A DNA stretch of 15,555 nt from Planctomycetota bacterium (GCA_018897395.1 JAHIKV010000003.1:1-15555), one strand, 5' to 3'; counted from the first letter of the stretch, positions 6,357-12,548 are shown. Made by a program: numbers and translations. Notes: a model not told the origin generated them from the letters alone.

Positions 6357-6596
6357 ATGACAACCACCATCGAAGCCGTGTACGAGGGGGGGGTTTTTCG
6401 TCCCACCCGGAAGATTGTCTTGACGGAAGGAACGCACGTGGATGTGGTCATTCCGGCGGCTATTCCTCCGCGCGAACCGAAAGCCGTGGCGGATCGACTT
6501 GCTCAGATTGCGGACAAAGCACATCGAAGCGGCCGGCCCGAGTCCACTAGTCGGGATCACGACCAATTCCTTTACGGCGGGAAGTCTAACCCATGA
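6357..6596 (+). CDS. AF2212-like (DUF104-type) antitoxin
   Basis: A 79-residue protein beginning MTTTIEAVYEGGVFRPTRKI and continuing LTEGTHVDVVIP, the short beta-hairpin pattern of the AF2212-like antitoxin family. It is expected to bind the PIN toxin and repress its own operon. The residues after about 45 are charged and probably disordered until they meet the toxin. The TTG start at 6327 is rejected because the family opening begins at the ATG at 6357. A possible -10 TATGAT is at 6309-6314, with no good -35. Its TGA overlaps the toxin ATG by 4 bp, so the two are translationally coupled. It points away from the RAYT gene and towards top6B. Confidence 0.75.
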   Translation: MTTTIEAVYEGGVFRPTRKIVLTEGTHVDVVIPAAIPPREPKAVADRLAQIADKAHRSGRPESTSRDHDQFLYGGKSNP

Positions 6597-6988
6597 TCTT
6601 CGTCGATACTGGCGCATGGTACGCCGGCGTGGTGCCCGACGATGACGACCACCAAGCGGCGCGGGCATGGCTGGACGGCAACACCCAACCGCTGGTTACC
6701 ACGGATTTCGTCGTCGATGAAACGCTCACTCTTCTCAAGATGCGAGGACACGCGCCGCTTGCATTGGACTTGGGAGAATCGCTTTTCGCAGGCGAATTGG
6801 CCGATGTCGTCCTGATTACCGAGGACGACATTCGGCAGGCATGGCACACCTTCCGGCAGTTCCGCGATAAGGACTGGAGTTTCACGGACTGTACCAGCAA
6901 AGTGGTGATGGAACGGTTGCAGGTGGCGGAAGCGTTTTGCTTCGACCATCACTTTCGCCAGTTTGGGTCGGTTACGGTTGTTCCATAA
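6593..6988 (+). CDS. PIN-domain ribonuclease toxin (VapC-like)
   Basis: A 131-residue PIN-fold endoribonuclease, the toxin of the pair. The acidic metal-binding residues expected in PIN domains are present: Asp5 (IFVDTGAWYA), Glu43 (VVDETLTLL), Asp99 (SFTDCTSKVVM) and Asp118 (FCFDHHF), so it looks intact. It starts inside the antitoxin stop (ATGA overlap). Its 3' end overlaps the convergent top6B reading frame by 17 bp (6972-6988), apparently because top6B has been extended through repeats. The RNA target cannot be deduced. VapC-like type II toxins often act on tRNA or rRNA. Confidence 0.85.
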   Translation: MIFVDTGAWYAGVVPDDDDHQAARAWLDGNTQPLVTTDFVVDETLTLLKMRGHAPLALDLGESLFAGELADVVLITEDDIRQAWHTFRQFRDKDWSFTDCTSKVVMERLQVAEAFCFDHHFRQFGSVTVVP

Positions 6989-9065
6989 CGCCGCTTCCGG
7001 CACAAGTGCCGGGGCTAAACGGGCTGTCCGATTTCCAATCCCTAATCCCTAATCCCTCTTTCTCCGCCGTCACGATAATCACGTTCTCTCCGAAATCCTC
7101 CTCCTCGATCGCCTTGCCGCGATCGTTCAGTTTCACGTCGGCCTCGGCGGTGCGACGCCTTGCCACCGCGAGAAGCTGCTCGTGGAGCTTGTCGCGGTCG
7201 GTCGAGTTGACGCGGCTGACGGCCGTGGCCACCTCGCCGATGTAGCGGAGAAAGGTGTTGCGGCGCTGTCCCTCGTGACGGACGCGCATCCGGCGGCGGA
7301 GATACATCCCCAGCTTGCGGCCGACCGCTTGCAACGCCAGCCGCAGTTCCTTCTGAATCTCGGGATACGAGGCGACGGCCTCCTTCGACTCGTTGGTAAA
7401 TGGGACCCAGACGCTGGCGATATGGACCATCACGGTGATCGGCCCGCCGGGCAACGAGCCGCGCGACTGGCTCAGGCCGTACGCCCGCCAGTTGGTCGCC
7501 ATCACGGTTTGCGTAATGGCGCAGCCGCCGGCCTGGAACTGGAGCGGGGCGCGGTTGGCGTAGCGGAGGACGTTCATCGACTGCCCGTCGCTGAGGTTCA
7601 CCTCTTGCAGGGCTTGGTGCAGGCGATCGACGTCCGCCGGTTTGAGCCGGCCGGGCGAAACGCGGGTGCCGGCCCTGGCCGCGACGAGGATTTTGTCGGC
7701 ACCCTCCGGTCCCATGCCTTGGAAGGTGGTGATGAGGAACTGCCGCAGCGTGCGGGCGTCGCTCTCATCGAGCAACTCGCCCAGTGCTTCCCGCGAGACG
7801 CGATTGACCGACGACGCGCCGCCGTAAGCCAGCCCGACCTCGATCTGAAAGGGGTTGCCGCGATAGACCGCCGGTGGTCGGGTGGCCGCCGCGAAAAACT
7901 CGCCCGGCACCACCTGACGCAACCCCTTCAGTATCGACTCCTCGCCGATCGGCACAACACAGTCGCTCGACGGGGGGGGGATCTTTGTCGCCTGAATCGC
8001 TTTGTGCAGCAGGTCGGCCTCGCGGCGGTCGATCTTCCGCGGGTTTGTCCGGGCGCCGATCTTGGCCGCCGCGCAAATCCGCCGCGCCACACCCTCGCTG
8101 ACCCGCGAAAACGAGTGGCTGAAAAATTGCGAGACGGTCGGCGCTTCGGTCTGCTGGAGCATCGACATCAGCCGGCCCAACTCGACGCCGTACGGATGCG
8201 GCTTGATCTCCTTCGGCTCCGGCGGCAGGCGATCCCATACCCGTGGGTATTCCTTCTGGTTGTCGTCCGCGTCGACGTAGTGGATCGTAACGTGCGGGTT
8301 GGCGATGGCGGTCTGTTCGAGATATTCGTCGACGCTGCCGCGGCCGCGCTGGTATCGGGCCTCCAACTCGATAGTGACCCGCGTGCCGTGGTTCTGCTCG
8401 ATCCACTCGATGCCGTGCTTCTCGATGGCCTTCTGGCCGAGGTGGTTGGGCGGAACCTCGACGCCCGCGCCGCGCCCGTTGAGAATCTCGGGCAGGTTCC
8501 GTTTAGTGTTGATCTGAATCTCGTAGTAATGGGCCGGCTTGCGGCGCGAGACCTTCGAGATGATCTTCACCGGTTTGCCGGTGGTCAGGACGCCGTGCAT
8601 CCCCGCCGCGCTGATGCCGATTCCCTGCTGCCCGCGGCTCATCCTCAGCCGGTGAAACTTCGATCCGTAGAGCAGCTTGCCGAAGATCAACGGTATTTGC
8701 TTCCTTAGGATGCCTGGTCCGTTGTCTTGCACCCCGACTTTGTATCGGTCTGGTCCGACCCTTTGGATGTGGACCCAGATTTCCGGCAGAATTCCGGCCT
8801 CCTCGCAGGCGTCGAGTCCGTTGTCCATCGCTTCCTTGACGGTGGTCAGCAGTGCCTTTCGCGGGTTGTCGAAACCGAGCAGGTGGCGATTCTTGGCGAA
8901 AAACTCGCTGACCGAGATGTCGCGTTGTCCGGCGGCCATCGATTCGGCCGTGGCGCGGCGTCGGTGCGGCGGGGCGCCGTTGCCGGCCGATGCCTCGCCG
9001 TTGGCGCCGGCCCGCGCGGCGGATTTTGAGGCGGATTTCGACTCGGTGGTAACGCTAACGCTCAA
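6972..9065 (-). CDS. top6B: DNA topoisomerase VI subunit B (GHKL ATPase)
   Basis: ATPase and strand-passage subunit of topoisomerase VI. It has 697 residues, longer than the compact archaeal versions. The GHKL fold shows the N-box KEAMDNGLDACEEA with Glu78 and Asn82, G1 DNGPGI (114-119), LYGSKFHR (132-139) and the G2 lid SRGQQGIGIS (143-152). EIKPHPYGVELG (286-297) and an H2TH-like helical region about 320-362 follow. The transducer motif VPFTNESKEAV carries the probable switch Lys561. Relative to the short archaeal layout I remember, residues about 420-497 look like an inserted helix-hairpin-helix-like segment. The first 45 residues are Ala/Ser-rich. The TTG start is backed by GAGGAG 8 nt upstream. 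From about Glu670 the C-terminal 27 residues are encoded by a heptamer array and a hairpin repeat, replacing the native end. Confidence 0.93.
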   Translation of the reverse strand: MSVSVTTESKSASKSAARAGANGEASAGNGAPPHRRRATAESMAAGQRDISVSEFFAKNRHLLGFDNPRKALLTTVKEAMDNGLDACEEAGILPEIWVHIQRVGPDRYKVGVQDNGPGILRKQIPLIFGKLLYGSKFHRLRMSRGQQGIGISAAGMHGVLTTGKPVKIISKVSRRKPAHYYEIQINTKRNLPEILNGRGAGVEVPPNHLGQKAIEKHGIEWIEQNHGTRVTIELEARYQRGRGSVDEYLEQTAIANPHVTIHYVDADDNQKEYPRVWDRLPPEPKEIKPHPYGVELGRLMSMLQQTEAPTVSQFFSHSFSRVSEGVARRICAAAKIGARTNPRKIDRREADLLHKAIQATKIPPPSSDCVVPIGEESILKGLRQVVPGEFFAAATRPPAVYRGNPFQIEVGLAYGGASSVNRVSREALGELLDESDARTLRQFLITTFQGMGPEGADKILVAARAGTRVSPGRLKPADVDRLHQALQEVNLSDGQSMNVLRYANRAPLQFQAGGCAITQTVMATNWRAYGLSQSRGSLPGGPITVMVHIASVWVPFTNESKEAVASYPEIQKELRLALQAVGRKLGMYLRRRMRVRHEGQRRNTFLRYIGEVATAVSRVNSTDRDKLHEQLLAVARRRTAEADVKLNDRGKAIEEEDFGENVIIVTAEKEGLGIRDWKSDSPFSPGTCAGSGVMEQP
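6997..7019 (-). repeat. TTAG-headed hairpin within the extended top6B 3' end
   Basis: CCGGCAC (6997-7003) pairs with GTGCCGG (7006-7012), loop AA. On the minus strand the stem is preceded by TTTAG and two C bases (7019-7013). It lies in the stretch encoding the extra C-terminal residues of Top6B. Confidence 0.65.
7037..7057. repeat. Heptamer tandem repeat (AATCCCT)3 inside top6B
   Basis: Three exact 7-nt units. Read on the minus strand they encode GLGIRD plus flanking residues, marking where the conserved Top6B sequence stops. Same unit as 1822-1849. Confidence 0.85.
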
Positions 9066-9073
9066 TCCAATAG

Positions 9074-9079
9074 CTCCTC
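9074..9079 (-). promoter_or_regulatory. Shine-Dalgarno GAGGAG for the TTG start of top6B
   Basis: On the minus strand GAGGAG is separated by 8 nt from the TTG at 9065-9063. This supports an unusual TTG initiation codon for top6B. Confidence 0.75.
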
Positions 9080-9103
9080 GTTCAGAAAAACAATATCGCC
9101 TGT

Positions 9104-9166
9104 TTAGCCGCCGCCGGTACGGCGGCGTGCGGTAATACGGGGGCCGACGTACCGTCGGCCGCTAAA
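9104..9166. repeat. Mirrored pair of TTAG-headed hairpins upstream of top6B
   Basis: Left: TTAG (9104-9107), C, then CGCCGCCG, loop GTA, CGGCGGCG (9109-9127). Right, mirror orientation: GGCCGACG, loop TAC, CGTCGGCC (9142-9160), then GCTAAA. Both have the same head and, read from the head, the same GTA loop, but different stem sequences. They lie in the probable top6B promoter region. Confidence 0.75.
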
Positions 9167-9176
9167 CTACCCAGTG

Positions 9177-9233
9177 GGGGCGGCAGTACAACTGCCACCC
9201 CAACTGTAGGCTGTATTCGGCTTGTGCCGACGG
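9177..9233 (-). repeat. Third copy of the GCGGCAGT hairpin with GTGCCGACGGC companion
   Basis: GGGGCGGCAGT and ACTGCCACCCC pair around loop ACA (9177-9201) with one C-A mismatch. GTGCCGACGGC follows at 9223-9233, as it does after the hairpin at 2693-2717. Confidence 0.7.
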
Positions 9234-9437
9234 CGCGAACCTAACGGATTATAGCGGTTTTCCCGCTTGCGTCCCACACGGCTTTTATCGGATTCTCGGC
9301 ATATTACGGGCCTTTTTCCCACCCCGTACACAAAGACTCACCCCTACCGTCGGTACCTGTCGAGATTGATAATAAGCGTAAAGCCGTTGCGTTTCGGCAG
9401 GTCGCGTTGATTAACCGCCGCGCCCACGCGGCGTTTC
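9234..9437. other. Intergenic stretch with no recognised gene
   Basis: This AT-richer stretch lies between the divergently oriented top6B and the secreted-protein gene and should hold the latter's promoter. I see no convincing -35/-10 pair, RNA gene or ORF. A short CCGCG/CGCGG hairpin lies around 9418-9431. Confidence 0.4.
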
Positions 9438-9461
9438 CCCCCGCCGGGAAGCGGGGGCTAG
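9438..9461 (-). repeat. CTAG-headed hairpin upstream of the secreted-protein gene
   Basis: CCCCCGC (9438-9444) pairs with GCGGGGG (9451-9457) around a 6-nt loop, and CTAG (9458-9461) abuts the stem. It ends 18 nt before the ATG at 9480 and would be in the mRNA leader. Confidence 0.55.
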
Positions 9462-9479
9462 CCCATGAAGGATTACACC

Positions 9480-9818
9480 ATGAACATAACTTTCCCTCGC
9501 GCGATGATATTTTTCGCCGTCGGCGCGTTGATCGCCGGCGGGCTGCTGTTGGGTACGACCGACCGGACCGAAGCGGCGTTGGTCCGTCACGGCACGACCG
9601 GCGACTTGTTCTACAACTTCTACGTCCCGCCGGTCGGTTATGGGAGCGTCGGCGCCCAGTTGTATCCTTGTCCGCGCCCGACGCCGCCACGGGTCGGACA
9701 CACCTACGTCACCTACCAGCCGTTGATGCCGCACGAGTTCCTCTACAAGCATCGCCGCGTCTACAAGACCAAACACCCCGACGCTCCGAAGACCAGCACC
9801 CGAGTGCGCTGGCGGTAA
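9480..9818 (+). CDS. Small secreted protein, unknown function
   Basis: A 112-residue protein with an N-terminal signal: MNITFPRAM, then a hydrophobic core about residues 9-25, with likely cleavage after the Ala residues near 32-33. The mature part is rich in Tyr, Pro and basic residues (GDLFYNFYVPPVGYGSVGAQ; TYQPLMPHEFLYKHRRVY), without known catalytic motifs. I have the impression that similar proteins recur in Pirellulales, but I cannot name a family. The ATG at 9480 has AAGGA 7 nt upstream; the in-frame ATG at 9465 overlaps that signal and is less likely. A second secreted gene follows at 9966 after a mirrored hairpin pair. Confidence 0.75.
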   Translation: MNITFPRAMIFFAVGALIAGGLLLGTTDRTEAALVRHGTTGDLFYNFYVPPVGYGSVGAQLYPCPRPTPPRVGHTYVTYQPLMPHEFLYKHRRVYKTKHPDAPKTSTRVRWR

Positions 9819-9834
9819 GGAGTTGTTAGTAGTC

Positions 9835-9918
9835 GTAGGGTGGGACAAGCGGAAGCGCAGTCCCACCAACAACGTCCATAATCGTGGTGGGACTGCGCTT
9901 CCGCTTGTCCCACCCTAC
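9835..9918. repeat. Perfect 33-bp inverted repeat made of two GTAG-headed hairpins
   Basis: The left unit 9835-9867 begins GTAG and pairs GGTGGGAC with GTCCCACC across a 13-nt region containing GCGGAAGCGC. The right unit 9886-9918 is its exact reverse complement. An 18-nt spacer separates them. The arrangement resembles paired REPs (BIMEs) and fills the space between two secreted-protein genes. Confidence 0.85.
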
Positions 9919-9965
9919 AACCCGATTACTGAAAACCGTAAACTAATCGCAAGGAGCGATGCCAG

Positions 9966-10340
9966 ATGAAACGTTTTCTCATGTTCGCCGCCGCCGTCGC
10001 GTTGCTGGCCGTCTGGGGATGGCCGCAGGACGCCGCCGCGGGCTACCGCACGATCAAGGGCCGCGTGGCGTACCGCCAAGCGCAAACGTATCCCTGGCAC
10101 GGCGGATACTACGACGTCGCCTGGGGGACGCCGGTTGCGGTCGTCGTGCCGCCGACGGCCGAGAGCCAAACTCATTGGGGTTGGGGCGTCGGCGCCACCC
10201 GCGTCACGCCGATCCAGCACCAGTTCCACCGCAACTACCCTGGACCGGGCGTGTACAAGCGCTCCTGGTTCCGGCCGACACCGCCGTGGCCTTCGAGCAC
10301 CGATCAGTTCGGCGACTACTACATCCGCGGCCCGTGGTGA
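9966..10340 (+). CDS. Small secreted Tyr/Trp/Pro-rich protein, unknown function
   Basis: A 124-residue protein with a clear signal peptide: MKRFLMFAAAVALLAVWGW, cleaved probably after Ala25 (QDAAA then GYR). The mature chain is aromatic and proline-rich (TYPWHGGYYDVAWGTPVAVVVPP; THWGWGVGATRVTPIQHQFHRNYPG) and has no cysteine, so it may form a surface or periplasmic structural element (inference). AAGGAG lies 9 nt before the ATG. An overlapping ATG at 9959 in another frame is not the start of this gene. It ends in a strong intrinsic terminator at 10369-10403. Like its neighbour at 9480 it combines a VPP motif with His/Tyr-rich segments, but the two do not align convincingly. Confidence 0.78.
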   Translation: MKRFLMFAAAVALLAVWGWPQDAAAGYRTIKGRVAYRQAQTYPWHGGYYDVAWGTPVAVVVPPTAESQTHWGWGVGATRVTPIQHQFHRNYPGPGVYKRSWFRPTPPWPSSTDQFGDYYIRGPW

Positions 10341-10368
10341 AGTTCGTGATCCGTGCTCCTTTGTCGAC

Positions 10369-10403
10369 CAAGGCAGCCCGACCCTCTCGGGCTGTCTTGT
10401 TTT
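10369..10403 (+). terminator. Rho-independent terminator
   Basis: A 13-bp stem (10369-10381 with 10387-10399, one G-T wobble), a 5-nt loop and the run TTTT at 10400-10403. It ends transcription of the secreted-protein gene and stops only 5 nt short of the next ATG. Confidence 0.85.
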
Positions 10404-10408
10404 GCATC

Positions 10409-11329
10409 ATGATTATTCAACCCCAAATAACTCGCATCGGCTGGATCGGCGCCGGCGTGATGGGCGCCGGCATGTGCGGACACCTGATCCGCGCGGGCTT
10501 CGCCGCCACCGTCTTTAATCGCACCAAATCCAAGGCCGAACCACTCCTGAAAGCCGGCGCCGCCTGGGCCGAAAACCCAAAGGCCGTGGCCGAAGCCTCG
10601 GACGTGATCTTCACCATCGTCGGATACCCGGCCGACGTTCGACGGGTGATCCTCGGGCCCGACGGCGTGTTGGCCGGATGCAAGCCGGGCAACGTCATCG
10701 TGGACATGACCACCAGCGAGCCGTCGCTGGCGGTGGAGATCGCCCAAGCGGCGGCGCAAGTGAAAGTCGCGGCCGTCGACGCGCCGGTCTCCGGCGGCGA
10801 CGTCGGCGCCCGCGAGGCACGCCTCTCAATCATGATCGGCGGCGATGCCCAGGTGATCGAATCGCTCCGCCCTTGTTGGGAGGCGATGGGAAAAACCTTC
10901 GTCCGCCAAGGCGGCCCCGGTGCCGGACAACACGCCAAAATGGTCAACCAAATCCTCATCGCCGACAACATGATCGGCGTCTGCGAGGGCTTGATCTACG
11001 CCTACAAGGCCGGCCTGGACCTGGAAACCGTAATGCAGTCGGTCGCCGGCGGAGCGGCGGGGAGTTGGTCGCTGTCGAACCTCGGCACGCGGATCATCGA
11101 CGACAATTTCGCCCCCGGCTTCTTCGTCGAACATTTCGTCAAGGACCTGGGCATCGCGCTGGACGAGGCCAAACGGATGAAGCTCTCGCTGCCGGGGCTT
11201 GCCCTGGCCAATCAGTTGTACCTGTCGCTGGTTGCCCACGGCCACGGCCGCTCGGGCACCCAGGCCCTGCAACTTGCCCTGGCCGAGATGTCGAACATCG
11301 ATTGGCTGAAACGCCGTGCGAAAACGTAG
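10409..11329 (+). CDS. Beta-hydroxyacid dehydrogenase (3-hydroxyisobutyrate / tartronate semialdehyde reductase type)
   Basis: A 306-residue NAD(P)-dependent oxidoreductase that interconverts a short beta-hydroxyacid and its semialdehyde. The Rossmann motif RIGWIGAGVMGAGM is at 9-22, and FNRTKSK (36-42) fits NADP binding. The substrate-binding signature DAPVSGGDVGARE is at 124-136. The catalytic Lys177 is in GQHAKMVNQ with Asn180, and KDLGIALDEAK (245-255) lies in the helical C-terminal domain. Length and motif order match the family well. The exact substrate (3-hydroxyisobutyrate, tartronate semialdehyde or succinic semialdehyde) cannot be fixed. The ATG at 10409 is the only start that leaves a complete Rossmann fold without the spurious upstream extension. 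It lies 5 nt after a terminator, an unusual context. Confidence 0.88.
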   Translation: MIIQPQITRIGWIGAGVMGAGMCGHLIRAGFAATVFNRTKSKAEPLLKAGAAWAENPKAVAEASDVIFTIVGYPADVRRVILGPDGVLAGCKPGNVIVDMTTSEPSLAVEIAQAAAQVKVAAVDAPVSGGDVGAREARLSIMIGGDAQVIESLRPCWEAMGKTFVRQGGPGAGQHAKMVNQILIADNMIGVCEGLIYAYKAGLDLETVMQSVAGGAAGSWSLSNLGTRIIDDNFAPGFFVEHFVKDLGIALDEAKRMKLSLPGLALANQLYLSLVAHGHGRSGTQALQLALAEMSNIDWLKRRAKT

Positions 11330-11368
11330 TGTGCGCGGCGTTGCATCCCGAACCGCCTCTAGCCAATG

Positions 11369-11525
11369 TCGTATAATTGAAGGTGTCCGGGAATTATTCC
11401 ATTTAGCCCGCCGTGAATACACGGCGGGCAGCGGTGGGTGGACGCTCCAGACCGTACCCCGGGTGTATTCACCCGGGGCTAAATAGCTGTTTATGCGGGC
11501 CAATTCCCGGAGACCCTCGTATAAT
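11369..11525. repeat. Palindromic element flanked by TCGTATAAT direct repeats
   Basis: TCGTATAAT occurs at 11369-11377 and 11517-11525. Between them an inverted repeat TCCGGGAATT/AATTCCCGGA (11386-11395, 11502-11511) encloses two mirrored TTAG-headed hairpins: 11403-11428 (CCCGCCGTG/CACGGCGGG, loop AATA) and 11457-11482 (CCCCGGGTG/CACCCGGGG when read from the TTAG head). It may be a small non-autonomous insertion that duplicated a -10 box. Confidence 0.6.
11520..11525 (+). promoter_or_regulatory. Candidate -10 box for the lipoprotein gene
   Basis: A perfect TATAAT 51 nt before the ATG at 11577. No good -35 hexamer lies 16-18 nt upstream, so an activator or a different sigma factor may be needed. 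The same hexamer at 11372-11377 lies on the other side of the palindromic element. Confidence 0.4.
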
Positions 11526-11576
11526 CGCATATAAGTGTACGCCGGCTAAAACGAGAATTCGGAAAAGGTGTCGGAT

Positions 11577-12500
11577 ATGTTTCGCGGCGGCAGGACTATT
11601 TTCGGAATCGGGTTGATCTGGCTGACCGTCGGCGGCTGTACGGGGAAGCCGGATTCGGCCTCGGGCAAACTCTCCTTCCAGGAGCAGATCGCCAGGGCGC
11701 AAGGCGAAACCGACCCCGCGTATCGCGCCAGGCGGTTGATCGTAATCGGCTACCGGCAGGGCAAGGCGGCGGACCGGGCAGGCGCCGTCGAGACGTTGAA
11801 GTCGGCCTGGAAAGACTGCGGGGTGATCTCCGACGCGGCCGCCCGCTCGAACGCTTGGGCGCTGATGGCCGAAGTCCACGCCGGGCTACGCAACCGTTCG
11901 GAGGCGCGGTGGGCGGTCGCCGAAGCGCTGACCGCCGCCGAGAAGATTGAGTCGGCCGAGGGCAAAGTCGTGGCGCTGGCCAGGGCGGCCGAAGTCCAAT
12001 ACCTAGCCGTCGATCGAGCGACGGCCGAGTCCACGCTACGGTCGGCCGAAAAACTAGCCGAGAAGATCGACGACCCGCAAGGCAAGACCCTCTCGTGGTG
12101 CGCGATAGCCGAGGCGTATTGGAACATCGACCAAAAAGACCAGGCGGAGCGGGTGCTCGGCGTCGCGTTGAATTTCGCCGATTCGCTCGCCGATCTCAAG
12201 AAACGTTGCTCGGCCTTGGCCGAGATCGCGGCGGAAGAGGCCGGCTTGGGCCGGCGCGAGGCGGCGACAAGGACTTTCGAGTTGAGCCTGGAGTCCGCCC
12301 GCGGCATCGAGGACCTCTACGCCAGGGCCTACGCGATGGGCGAATTGGCCAAGAAGCTTTCCGCCGCCGGCTTTCACGCAATGGCCCATGAAGTGCTCGA
12401 TCAAGCGGAGTCGGAGGCCGCGAAGATACCCCAACCCGATCTGCAACGTCAGGCGTTGGAAAAGATCCGCGTGCTGATGGGCAAATTGCCCAAGGGTTAG
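11577..12500 (+). CDS. Lipoprotein with TPR-like helical repeats
   Basis: A 307-residue protein. The N-terminus MFRGGRTIFGIGLIWLTVGGC is a lipoprotein signal with Cys21 as the probable lipidation site (V-G-G-C). The rest is almost entirely helical and Ala/Glu/Leu-rich, with degenerate repeats of about 35-38 residues of the type A-x-A-E-x-Y/A...A...L...A...A (for example WCAIAEAYWNIDQKDQAERVL and RCSALAEIAAEEAGLGRREAA), consistent with a TPR-like solenoid. It probably mediates protein contacts in the cell envelope. No enzymatic motif is seen. An in-frame GTG at 11568 would add three residues; AAAGG 8 nt before the ATG supports 11577. It converges on the gene at 12699-13379, with an inverted heptamer array in between. 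Confidence 0.72.
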   Translation: MFRGGRTIFGIGLIWLTVGGCTGKPDSASGKLSFQEQIARAQGETDPAYRARRLIVIGYRQGKAADRAGAVETLKSAWKDCGVISDAAARSNAWALMAEVHAGLRNRSEARWAVAEALTAAEKIESAEGKVVALARAAEVQYLAVDRATAESTLRSAEKLAEKIDDPQGKTLSWCAIAEAYWNIDQKDQAERVLGVALNFADSLADLKKRCSALAEIAAEEAGLGRREAATRTFELSLESARGIEDLYARAYAMGELAKKLSAAGFHAMAHEVLDQAESEAAKIPQPDLQRQALEKIRVLMGKLPKG

Positions 12501-12503
12501 GTT

Positions 12504-12548
12504 GTCAGTTATCAGTTGTCAGTTGTCAGTCGTCAGTCGTCAGTTGTC
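12504..12548. repeat. Heptamer tandem array, GTCAGTT orientation
   Basis: Six full 7-nt units (GTCAGTT, ATCAGTT, GTCAGTT, GTCAGTC, GTCAGTC, GTCAGTT) and a partial seventh. It starts 3 nt after the lipoprotein stop codon. It is inverted relative to 12605-12674. Confidence 0.88.

Noticed and set aside
7182..8708. Long plus-strand ORF of 508 codons opposite top6B
   Set aside because: It is a mirror of the GC-rich top6B gene, has no recognisable motif, and lies entirely under a gene with intact GHKL and transducer motifs.
9959..10408. N-terminal extension of the dehydrogenase frame back to 9959
   Set aside because: It overlaps the secreted-protein gene and a terminator in another frame, and the Rossmann fold starts right after the ATG at 10409.
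11372..11377. Promoter -10 TATAAT upstream of the palindromic element
   Set aside because: There is no matching -35, and the palindromic element lies between it and the gene; reported only as part of the direct repeat.
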